Positions 6,649-13,960 of a stretch of 64,000 nt of DNA are shown piece after piece (the stretch's first letter is position 1; every line of letters starts with the position of its first letter). The notes beneath the pieces are model-generated. The model made no database searches and was not told where the DNA came from. It saw only the letters and a list, made by a program, of their open reading frames with translations. Source of the DNA: Nephthysia sp036513515 (lineage in GTDB: Bacteria > Chloroflexota > Dormibacteria > Dormibacterales > Dormibacteraceae); contig DATBYW010000029.1 in NCBI GenBank assembly GCA_036513515.1, forward strand, positions 1-64,000, read 5' to 3'. Made by a program: the position numbers and the translations under genes.

Positions 6649-8777
6649 TTGCTGATCGCCGGCGGCTGGCGGTTACCGTGCGGGGAACGGTCCAGGGCGT
6701 GGGATTCCGGCCCTTCGTCTACCGCCTGGCACGCGCCCACAAGCTGAGCGGCTGGGTTCGCAACTCGACCGGCCCGGTAGAGATCGAGGTCGAGGGCGGA
6801 GAGCCGGAGCTCGTCGGCTTCCTGCGCGAGCTGGAGGCCGAGGCGCCCCCGCTGGCCCACGTCCGCACTGTCGACTCCTCCCCCATCCCCCTGGCCGGCG
6901 ACACGGACTTCATGATCCAGCCGAGCCGCCACCGCGACGACGACTTTCAGCCTGTGGCGCCCGACGCCGCGACCTGCGAGGACTGCTTGAGGGAGCTCTT
7001 CGACCCGCGCGACCGGCGCTTCAGATACCCCTTCATCAACTGCACCAACTGCGGCCCCCGGTTCACCGTGATCGAGGCCCTCCCCTACGACCGCCCCAAC
7101 ACGACCATGCGTCACTTCACCATGTGCCCGGACTGTCAGCGTGAGTACGAGGACCCGCTGGACCGCCGCTTCCACGCCCAGCCCAACGCCTGCTGGGCCT
7201 GTGGTCCCCGGCTCTCCATTTCTCTGGAGGAAGCCGTCGCCGCCCTCCAGGCCGGCCTTGTGCTGGCGGTCAAGGGACTGGGCGGCTATCAGCTCGCTTG
7301 CGATGCCCGCTCGGAACTCGCGATCGGTCGCCTCCGGCAGCGAAAGCGCCGCCTCTCGAAGCCCTTTGCGGTGATGACCACCGAACCGGTCGCCTCCGCC
7401 GAGGAGTGGACCGCGCTGCAATCGGCTGCGCGGCCGATAGTCCTCCTCGGCGCCCAGCCTGGACTGGCCGAAGGCGTGGCGCCTGGCCTGGCCGAGCACG
7501 GGGTCATGCTCCCCTACACCCCGCTTCACCACCTGCTGATGGCGGCGTTCGGAGGGCCGCTGGTGATGACGAGCGGCAATCTCAGCGAAGAGCCGATCTG
7601 CCGCGACGACTCGGAGGCCCGAGAGCGGCTCGGCGCCATCGCCGACCTCTTCCTCGCACACGATCGGCCGATCGCCGCCCGCTACGACGACTCCGTGGTC
7701 CGGGTTTGCGGCGGCGCCACCAGGGTCATCCGGCGCGCAAGAGGCCTTGCGCCGGCGCCCATCGAGCTGCCTCTCGCTCCACCCCTGGTAGCCACCGGCG
7801 CGCACCTCAAGGCCGCGTTTACGGTGGCTCGGGACGGGCAGGCATTCGTGGGTCCGCACGTAGGCGACCTGGACGATCTGCTGACCGTGCGAAGCTATCA
7901 GGAGAGCCTGGTCGCCTACGAACGGATGTTCCACGTTTTACCGACGCGGGTGGCCTGCGACCTGCACCCCGACTACGCCTCGACCAGGATCGCCGAAGGT
8001 CTGGCCGGCGAAGGGGAGCCGCTTCGCGTCCAGCATCACCACGCGCACGTGGCGAGCGTCATCGCGGAGCACGGCCTCCGCGGGGCGACCGCCGGGGTGG
8101 CTCTGGACGGGGTCGGGCTCGGGCATGATGGAACCGTGTGGGGAGGCGAGATCCTGGTCTGTGAGGGAAGCCTGTGCCGGCGCGTTGCACACCTGGAGCC
8201 GGTTCCGCTGCCGGGCGGTGACCTCTGCGCCCGGGAAGGTTGGCGGATGGCTGCCGCCTACGGCCTCTCCGAGGCCCCGGCAGGCGTCGACCCAGCTCGC
8301 TTCGAGGTCATCCGCCGCCTGGCTGGGTCGGGCCAGGCTCCGTTGACCTCGTCGATGGGCCGCTTCTTTGACGCCGTGGCGAGCCTGCTCGGGGTTTGCC
8401 AGGTTTCCAGCTACGAGGGTGAGGCGGCCGCGCTGCTGGAGGCGGCCGCCGACCCGGGGGTCACCGAGCTGATCGAGGTCGGCCTGGCCGAGAACCGAAG
8501 GCTCTTCGCCGCGCTCAGCTCCCGCCGGGGAGAGCCCGTGGGCCGCCTGGCCGCCGTCTTTCACAACTCCTTGGTCCACGCTGTGGTGGAAGCCTGCCTG
8601 GCCACCGGCATTCGCCAGGTGGCGCTCTCGGGAGGCTGCTTCCAGAACCGGCGGCTGCTCGAATCCTGCCTGGAGGCGCTGCTGGCGGCCGGCCTGAAGC
8701 CTTACGCCAACGAGCAGGTGCCGGCCAACGACGGCGGCCTCAGCCTGGGACAGGCCTGGGTGGCCTCGTGCGCGTAA
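6645..8777 (+). CDS. hypF: carbamoyltransferase HypF (cyanide ligand synthesis)
   Basis: A 710-residue protein that activates carbamoyl phosphate and passes the carbamoyl group to the HypE C-terminal Cys, the source of the cyanide ligands. Domains in order: acylphosphatase (about 8-95, VRGTVQGVGFRPFVYRLA), two zinc fingers with Cys pairs at 111/114, 133/136, 161/164 and 183/186, a YrdC-like domain (about 195-375, KGLGGYQLACDA), and a Kae1-like domain (about 385-710) with the metal-binding QHHHAH and GVGLGHDGTVWGGE. The TTG start overlaps the previous stop. All key motifs look intact. Confidence 0.95.
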   Translation: MIADRRRLAVTVRGTVQGVGFRPFVYRLARAHKLSGWVRNSTGPVEIEVEGGEPELVGFLRELEAEAPPLAHVRTVDSSPIPLAGDTDFMIQPSRHRDDDFQPVAPDAATCEDCLRELFDPRDRRFRYPFINCTNCGPRFTVIEALPYDRPNTTMRHFTMCPDCQREYEDPLDRRFHAQPNACWACGPRLSISLEEAVAALQAGLVLAVKGLGGYQLACDARSELAIGRLRQRKRRLSKPFAVMTTEPVASAEEWTALQSAARPIVLLGAQPGLAEGVAPGLAEHGVMLPYTPLHHLLMAAFGGPLVMTSGNLSEEPICRDDSEARERLGAIADLFLAHDRPIAARYDDSVVRVCGGATRVIRRARGLAPAPIELPLAPPLVATGAHLKAAFTVARDGQAFVGPHVGDLDDLLTVRSYQESLVAYERMFHVLPTRVACDLHPDYASTRIAEGLAGEGEPLRVQHHHAHVASVIAEHGLRGATAGVALDGVGLGHDGTVWGGEILVCEGSLCRRVAHLEPVPLPGGDLCAREGWRMAAAYGLSEAPAGVDPARFEVIRRLAGSGQAPLTSSMGRFFDAVASLLGVCQVSSYEGEAAALLEAAADPGVTELIEVGLAENRRLFAALSSRRGEPVGRLAAVFHNSLVHAVVEACLATGIRQVALSGGCFQNRRLLESCLEALLAAGLKPYANEQVPANDGGLSLGQAWVASCA

Positions 8778-10030
8778 CCACTGCGGCGGGCCGCCACTAC
8801 CAGTCAGTGCTCGCGGCCGGGGAGGCATTCTTCGCAGCCCGGGCCCCCGAGCTGGCCAGCGCCTGCTGGGGCATGGCGCGCAAATTCCACAAGGGTGGGC
8901 GGCTCCTGATCCACGCCGGGCCGGGCGCCACGTTCAGCGACGCCCAGCACAACGCCGTCGAGTTCATCCACCCGGTGCTGGTCGGTAAGCGCGCGCTCCC
9001 CGCCGTCGCTCTCAGAGAGGCCGCCTGGCTGCCCCGGATGGCGAAGCCGGACGACGTGCGCATGGAGATCTTTGCGACCTCGATGGTGGTCGACGACCAG
9101 GTCTTCCAGGTCGAGACCGCTGATCCGCTGGTCGCTCAGGAGATCCTGGAGACCGCCTATCACGAGCTCTGGGAGCTGGTCCACGTCTTCTTCGAGCATG
9201 AGGGCCTGCTCGGCGAGGACTCCGGCGAAGAGGTCTGCCTGACGTGCGGCGACGTCGCGGTCCAGGCCTCGGTGGTCCGGGTCGAGGGCTCCACCGGCCT
9301 GGTGCGAACCGCGGCCGGCGAGGAGGAGGTCGATCTCTCCCTGGTCGAAGGGGTCCGGCCCGGCGACCTCGTCCTCTGCCACGGCGGCGTGGCAATCGAC
9401 CAGGTGAAGCCGATCGAGCAGTTCTCTCAGGAGTTCTATCCCTTCCTGACCAACGAGGCGGTGGACGCCGCAACGGTGCTCGCGGACGTGAGCCGCTCGG
9501 TGATGGTCAAATGGGAGGAAGTGGCGGCCCTCCGGCGCGCCATGCGCCTGGACGCCGTGGAGGAGGTCCTGGCTTCGGTTCGAGACCGAGTCCGAGCAGG
9601 CGCCACGGTGCACACCATGGGGAACGGAGGCAGCGCCACCGACGCAGCCGACCTGGCGGCCGACCTTCATGCGATCGGCGTGCCGGCCCTCGACCTGGCC
9701 GGCGAGGCGGCCGTGATCACCGGGATCGCCAACGACGTCGGCTTCGAGGAGATTTTCGGCCGCCAGCTGATCGCCCTGGCCCGTCCCGGCGACGTCGCGG
9801 TTGGCATCACTACCAGCGGCCGCTCGAGCAACGTGCTGCGAGCCCTTCGCCAGGCGAAGAAGCAGGGCATGCTGACCATCGGCCTGGCCGGCTACGGCGG
9901 AGGAGAGATGACCCGGGAGGAGAGCATCGACCATCTCCTGGTCACAGACAGCACGTATATACCTCGGATCCAGGAAGCCCAGGCCACGATCTACCACGCG
10001 CTCGTGCGGGGGCTGGAGGAGGACACATGA
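8768..10030 (+). CDS. SIS-HypC-SIS fusion protein of the hydrogenase operon
   Basis: A 420-residue protein with an unusual layout. Residues 1-150 look like a degenerate sugar-isomerase (SIS/GmhA-like) half (KFHKGGRLLIHAGPGATFSD, AQHNAVEFIHPVLVGKR). Residues 155-215 are HypC-like (CLTCGDVAVQASVV...VRPGDLVLCHGGVAIDQV). Residues 255-415 are a well-preserved SIS domain (VHTMGNGGSATDAADLAADL, GITTSGRSSNVLRAL). Single SIS domains bind phosphosugars. The GTG start overlaps the hypF stop by 10 bases and the TGA overlaps hypD by 4. Annotation pipelines may call it phosphoheptose isomerase; the HypC insert and context argue for a maturation role instead, possibly connected with supply or handling of the Fe(CN)2CO unit. 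Confidence 0.8.
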   Translation: MRVTTAAGRHYQSVLAAGEAFFAARAPELASACWGMARKFHKGGRLLIHAGPGATFSDAQHNAVEFIHPVLVGKRALPAVALREAAWLPRMAKPDDVRMEIFATSMVVDDQVFQVETADPLVAQEILETAYHELWELVHVFFEHEGLLGEDSGEEVCLTCGDVAVQASVVRVEGSTGLVRTAAGEEEVDLSLVEGVRPGDLVLCHGGVAIDQVKPIEQFSQEFYPFLTNEAVDAATVLADVSRSVMVKWEEVAALRRAMRLDAVEEVLASVRDRVRAGATVHTMGNGGSATDAADLAADLHAIGVPALDLAGEAAVITGIANDVGFEEIFGRQLIALARPGDVAVGITTSGRSSNVLRALRQAKKQGMLTIGLAGYGGGEMTREESIDHLLVTDSTYIPRIQEAQATIYHALVRGLEEDT

Positions 10031-11151
10031 AGTTCGTCGACGAATTTCGGGATCAGGGTGTGGCCGCCGCGCTGGCCAAGCGGATCGCCACAGAATCCGC
10101 CGGCCACGACTGGAAGGTGATGGAGGTCTGTGGAGGCCACACTCACACGATCTACAAGTACGGGATCGAAGACCTCCTGCCGCCCAACGTCGAGCTCGTC
10201 CACGGGCCGGGATGCCCCGTCTGCGTCATTCCCATGGGCCGGGTCGACGATGGCATCGCCGTGGCCAAGACCGACGGCGTCATCTTCACCTGCTTCGGCG
10301 ACATGATGCGGGTGCCGGGCGGCGACGGCTCGCTGCTCGACGCCAAGGCGCAGGGAGCCGACGTGCGGATGGTCTACTCCCCGCTCGACGCCCTCAAGAT
10401 CGCTCGCCAGAACCCGGACCGAGAGGTGGTCTTCTACGCCATCGGCTTCGAGACCACCGCACCGTCAACGGCGCTCACGATCCTGCGGGCGGCACAGGAC
10501 GACATCCCGAACTTCTCCGTCTTCTGCAACCACGTCACCATCGTTCCTCCCATGAAGGCCATCCTGGATTCGCCCGACCTCAGGCTGGACGGCTTCCTGG
10601 GACCGGGCCACGTCAGCGCGGTAGTCGGCATCCGGCCCTACGAGTTCGTGGCCAAGCGGTACGGAAAGCCGGTTGCGGTCGTCGGCTTCGAGCCGCTCGA
10701 CATTCTCCAGGGCGTCTACATGGTGATCCGGCAGGTCAACGAGGGCCGCTGCGAGGTAGAAAACCAGTACCGCCGGATCGTCCGCGACGACGGCAACCCT
10801 CGCGCGCTCGAGGTGCTGCGGCAGGTCTTCAAGCTCCGGCCGCACTTCGAGTGGCGGGGCCTCGGTTTCATCTCCCTGTCTGCGCTGGCACTGCGCGACG
10901 AGTTCGCTCGATTCGACGCCGAGCTCCGCTTCGAGGTGCCCGGCGTGCGGGTCGCCGACCCCAAGGCATGTCAGTGCGGTGAGGTGCTGAAAGGCGTGCT
11001 CAAGCCCTGGGAGTGCAAGGTCTTCGGGACCGCCTGCACCCCGGAGACGCCGATTGGGACCTGCATGGTCTCCTCCGAAGGGGCGTGTGCCGCCTACTAC
11101 AACTTCGGCCGCTTCTCCCGGGCCGAGTCCCGGCTGAAAGTGCTGCAGTAG
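10027..11151 (+). CDS. hypD: hydrogenase Fe(CN)2CO scaffold protein HypD
   Basis: 374 residues; with HypC it forms the scaffold on which iron receives its CN and CO ligands. Key motifs are present: CGGHTHT (Cys35), GPGCPVCV (Cys63, Cys66), FGDMMRVPG, and the C-terminal [4Fe-4S] cysteines in CQCGEVL, WECKVFGTACTPETPIGTC and SEGACAAYY. ATGA overlap with the SIS-HypC-SIS gene couples the two, which is suggestive because HypC is the normal HypD partner. Length is typical. Confidence 0.95.
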   Translation: MKFVDEFRDQGVAAALAKRIATESAGHDWKVMEVCGGHTHTIYKYGIEDLLPPNVELVHGPGCPVCVIPMGRVDDGIAVAKTDGVIFTCFGDMMRVPGGDGSLLDAKAQGADVRMVYSPLDALKIARQNPDREVVFYAIGFETTAPSTALTILRAAQDDIPNFSVFCNHVTIVPPMKAILDSPDLRLDGFLGPGHVSAVVGIRPYEFVAKRYGKPVAVVGFEPLDILQGVYMVIRQVNEGRCEVENQYRRIVRDDGNPRALEVLRQVFKLRPHFEWRGLGFISLSALALRDEFARFDAELRFEVPGVRVADPKACQCGEVLKGVLKPWECKVFGTACTPETPIGTCMVSSEGACAAYYNFGRFSRAESRLKVLQ

Positions 11152-11165
11152 GAAGGAGCGCGCCG

Positions 11166-12251
11166 GTGCCAGCCAGCGACTCCTCACGGGTAGGAAAGTG
11201 GTCCGAGCAAGAGGTACTGGACCGGATCGAGGCCATCCGGCGCCGGGCCCCACGTTTGCGCGATGAGGCCATCAACATGGCGCACGGCGCCGGCGGCAAG
11301 GCCACCCATACGCTCATCGAGGCCCTATTCAGGCCCGCCTTTGGAAACCCCAGCGGCGACGCGGCGCTGCTGAGCCTGGACGGGCGGACGCTGGCGGTGA
11401 CCACTGACACCTACGTCGTCTCGCCGCTCTTCTTCCCGGGGGGCGACATCGGCGAGCTGGCGGTGAACGGAACCGTCAATGATCTGGCCGTCGCCGGAGC
11501 TCAGCCGCTCTGCTTGACAGCGGGCTTCATTCTGGAAGAAGGGCTGCCGGTGGAGACGTTGCGCCGGGTCACCGAGTCCATGGCGGCGGCAGCCAGGCGA
11601 GCAGGCGTGAGCCTCCTCGCCGGCGACACCAAGGTCGTGCCGCGCGGCAAGGGAGACCTCCTCTTCCTGAACACGACCGGGGTTGGAGAGGTCAGGCAAC
11701 CGGAGCGCCTGGGATTGGCGCAGGTGAGGGCCGGAGACGCCGTCCTGGTCTCGGGAACCATCGGCGACCACGGCACCGCCATCATGCTGGCGCGCGGCGA
11801 CCTGGACCTGGAGACCGACCTTGAATCGGACACGGCGCCCCTCCACGAGCTCTGCTCAGCGGCATTGGAGGCCGGCGACGTCCACCTCATGCGTGACGCA
11901 ACGCGGGGCGGGGTTGCGACAGTCCTCAACGAACTGGCCGCTGAGGCCCAGGTCGCGGTGGCGATGAGGGAGCAGGAGATTCCCATCCGAGACGAGGTTC
12001 GCGGCGCCGCCGAGATTCTCGGCATCGACCCGCTCTACATGGCGAACGAGGGCAAGCTCGTCGCGGTGGTCGCCGCGGCGGACGCGAAGACTGTGCTGGC
12101 TGCGCTGCGGAGCCATCCGCTGGGCGAGCAGGCGGCGATCATCGGCGAGGTCCGGGCCGAGCCACCGGGCATGGTCTTCATGCACACCGCCTTCGGCGGC
12201 TCACGGGTCGTCGACATGCTCATCGGGGACCCTCTGCCTCGCATTTGCTAA
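11166..12251 (+). CDS. hypE: hydrogenase maturation protein HypE
   Basis: 361 residues from a GTG with AGGAG in the 3' end of the preceding spacer. HypE dehydrates the S-carbamoyl group on its C-terminal cysteine to a thiocyanate and transfers cyanide to the HypC-HypD iron. The PurM-like fold is visible (NMAHGAGGKATHTLIEALF, DTYVVSPLFFPGGDIGELAV, LLAGDTKVV) and the protein ends in PRIC, the carbamoyl-accepting Cys361. It is the last gene of the operon and is followed by the repeat/hairpin region. Confidence 0.95.
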   Translation: MPASDSSRVGKWSEQEVLDRIEAIRRRAPRLRDEAINMAHGAGGKATHTLIEALFRPAFGNPSGDAALLSLDGRTLAVTTDTYVVSPLFFPGGDIGELAVNGTVNDLAVAGAQPLCLTAGFILEEGLPVETLRRVTESMAAAARRAGVSLLAGDTKVVPRGKGDLLFLNTTGVGEVRQPERLGLAQVRAGDAVLVSGTIGDHGTAIMLARGDLDLETDLESDTAPLHELCSAALEAGDVHLMRDATRGGVATVLNELAAEAQVAVAMREQEIPIRDEVRGAAEILGIDPLYMANEGKLVAVVAAADAKTVLAALRSHPLGEQAAIIGEVRAEPPGMVFMHTAFGGSRVVDMLIGDPLPRIC

Positions 12252-12253
12252 AG

Positions 12254-12281
12254 CATGGGGGAGGCAGGCCTCCCCCACGGG
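12254..12281. repeat. palindromic repeat, copy 1
   Basis: A 28-base element three bases after the hypE stop. Its core GGGGGAGGC-AG-GCCTCCCCC is a perfect 9-base inverted repeat (arms 12257-12265 and 12268-12276). An almost identical copy occurs 109 bases downstream (27 of 28 bases equal). It could act as a transcription terminator without a T-run, or belong to a dispersed REP-like family. Confidence 0.8.
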
Positions 12282-12328
12282 CCCCCTCCCGCAGAGTGAC
12301 TCTTTTGTTTCGGGGGCGGGAATCACTC

Positions 12329-12347
12329 GGCCCGGGGGACCCGGGCC
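12329..12347. terminator. strong GC hairpin between convergent operons
   Basis: GGCCCGGG at 12329-12336, loop GGA, CCCGGGCC at 12340-12347: a perfect 8-base stem with a 3-base loop. A weaker pair GAGTGA (12294-12299) and TCACTC (12323-12328) lies just before. Sitting between hypE and the convergent helicase gene, it is a likely bidirectional terminator, although no T-run follows. Confidence 0.55.
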
Positions 12348-12362
12348 TATCAAGTGACGAGT

Positions 12363-12390
12363 CATGGGGGAGGCAGGCCTCCCCCGCGGG
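12363..12390. repeat. palindromic repeat, copy 2
   Basis: Second copy of the 28-base element; arms 12366-12374 and 12377-12385. It ends 6 bases before the last base of the helicase gene on the other strand, so the two copies bracket the hairpin between the two convergent genes. Confidence 0.8.
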
Positions 12391-12395
12391 GTGGG

Positions 12396-13652
12396 TTAGA
12401 CGGCTTCTCTTTTGGGGGGTCGGCCGGAGCCGAAGGTTCGGCCTGGCCTCTGGCGGCGACGCGGGCGGGGGCGGCTGCGGCCGTTGTCGGAAGCGGCTGC
12501 CGGCACGGCTGCCGGCTGCTCCTGGTCGAGATACCGCCAGGGGCCTCCCTCCAGCAGCTGGTTTACGTCGACGGGGCGCAGATCAGGCGCTCCCTGACGG
12601 CGGAGACGGTGCCAGAGCATGCGGTCTTCCGGACAGACGAAGGTGAGCGCCCAGCCCCGCTCGCCCATCCGAGCAGTGCGGCCGACCCGGTGGGTAAGCC
12701 AGTCGGGCGTGTCGGGCAGCTCGTAGTTCACGACCAGCGTCACCTGGCTGATGTCCAGGCCACGGGCGGCCACGTTGGTGGCGACCAGGACCTGCAGTCG
12801 GCCTTCACGGAAGGAGGCCATGGTGCGGTCGCGTGCCTGCTGCGATAGGTCGCCCTGCAGCTCGGCCGAGCCGACGCCCAACCGGCGCAGGTCGCGGTTC
12901 AGCTTGCTCACCCCGTGCTTGGTCCGGCCGAACACGATGGCCGTACCCTCCAGGCGCTGGAGAAGGCGCGCGAGCACAGTCAGCTTCCGGTCCCGGTCAA
13001 CCTGGACAAGCCCGTGCTCGAGCTGGATCTCGTCAGCTCCACCGCTCACCCGCACCCGCACCGGATCGGAGAGAAACCGGTCGATGACCTTCTCCACCCA
13101 GGTCGGCATCGTGGCCGAGGCCAGCACCGTCTGCGGCTGGTAGGTGAGGCCCAGGATCCGCTCCACGTCAGGCGCAAATCCCGCATCGAGCATCTCGTCG
13201 GCTTCGTCGAGCACGAGATATTCCACCCGGCTCAGCGACAGCAGCTTCCTGCCGATCATGTCCAGGATCCGGCCTGGAGTCCCGATCACCACGTCGGCGC
13301 CGCGCTTCAAGCCGGCGGTCTGGGTGGCGTAACCGACGCCGCCGTAGAGCAGCACCGAGTGAGTGCCGTGATCCAGAGTCTCCAGAACCTGGCTGACCTG
13401 CATCGCCAACTCCCTTGTCGGCGTCACGACCAGCGCTCTGGGGCCCGGTCCGGGCTTGCGTATGCCCTCGACCAGCGGTACCAGAAAGGCCAGGGTCTTT
13501 CCCGAACCCGTGGGGGCCTGGATCACGCCATCGCGGCCCTCGAGCAGCGGCGGTATCGCCTCGGCCTGCACGGCCACCGGGCTGTGGATGTCGGAGGCGG
13601 CCAGGGCCGCCTGTGTGCGCGGGTCGATGCCCGCGTCGTCAAAATTTTCCAA
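12396..13652 (-). CDS. DEAD-box ATP-dependent RNA helicase
   Basis: About 418 residues from a TTG at 13652 that has AGGAG 8-9 bases upstream; the frame stays open upstream to 13769 but the extra residues look non-coding. Helicase motifs in order: the Q-motif region (AALAASDIHSPVAVQAEAIP), APTGSGKT, PTRELA, a GG region, TPGRI, DEAD, SAT, RGLD and HRVGRTARMG. The C-terminal tail is short and basic, rich in R/P, as in RhlE/CsdA-like enzymes that remodel structured RNA. It is transcribed towards hypE, with a TATACT (13789-13794, reverse strand) that would give a leader of about 130 bases. Confidence 0.92.
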   Translation of the reverse strand: MENFDDAGIDPRTQAALAASDIHSPVAVQAEAIPPLLEGRDGVIQAPTGSGKTLAFLVPLVEGIRKPGPGPRALVVTPTRELAMQVSQVLETLDHGTHSVLLYGGVGYATQTAGLKRGADVVIGTPGRILDMIGRKLLSLSRVEYLVLDEADEMLDAGFAPDVERILGLTYQPQTVLASATMPTWVEKVIDRFLSDPVRVRVSGGADEIQLEHGLVQVDRDRKLTVLARLLQRLEGTAIVFGRTKHGVSKLNRDLRRLGVGSAELQGDLSQQARDRTMASFREGRLQVLVATNVAARGLDISQVTLVVNYELPDTPDWLTHRVGRTARMGERGWALTFVCPEDRMLWHRLRRQGAPDLRPVDVNQLLEGGPWRYLDQEQPAAVPAAASDNGRSRPRPRRRQRPGRTFGSGRPPKREAV

Positions 13653-13960
13653 AACGCGCTCCTGAATATTGGTCCCCCTCTCTTGTTCCTTTTGCTGCGG
13701 CGACTGCCAGGACACCGTTTCCAAAGACGGGGAGAGAGGACCCGAGCGCGCGCGTAAAACCGGCCGCAATAAACGGGCGGCCAGAGGAAGTATACCCGCC
13801 GGCCGGCGTGATCACACCCGGCCCCTGGAAAGTGGATGGCGGGCAGGCGGTCCGCTTTGCCCATAATTGCCTATGGGGAAGGACAGCCTGGGACCTTGGG
13901 GGGGAGTCTCCGCGGCTAGGAGCGCCCCACCCACACCGACCGCTCGTTAGCCGCGCTGCC
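13653..13960. other. 308-base divergent intergenic region
   Basis: Separates the helicase and treS genes, which point away from each other. On the reverse strand TATACT at 13794-13789 is a good -10 candidate for the helicase. On the forward strand CATAAT at 13862-13867 could be a -10 for treS. No convincing gene, RNA fold or long repeat was found. The treS frame is open through this region without an ATG, so the treS start could lie further upstream than given. Confidence 0.4.

Noticed and set aside
12252..12395. Possible CRISPR or attachment site because of the duplicated 28-base element
   Set aside because: Only two copies, palindromic, no spacer series, no cas or integrase genes nearby.
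13415..13960. Upstream extension of the treS reading frame
   Set aside because: It runs through the helicase start region and has no homology-like sequence; treated as open by chance. Real start placed at 13961 with reservation.
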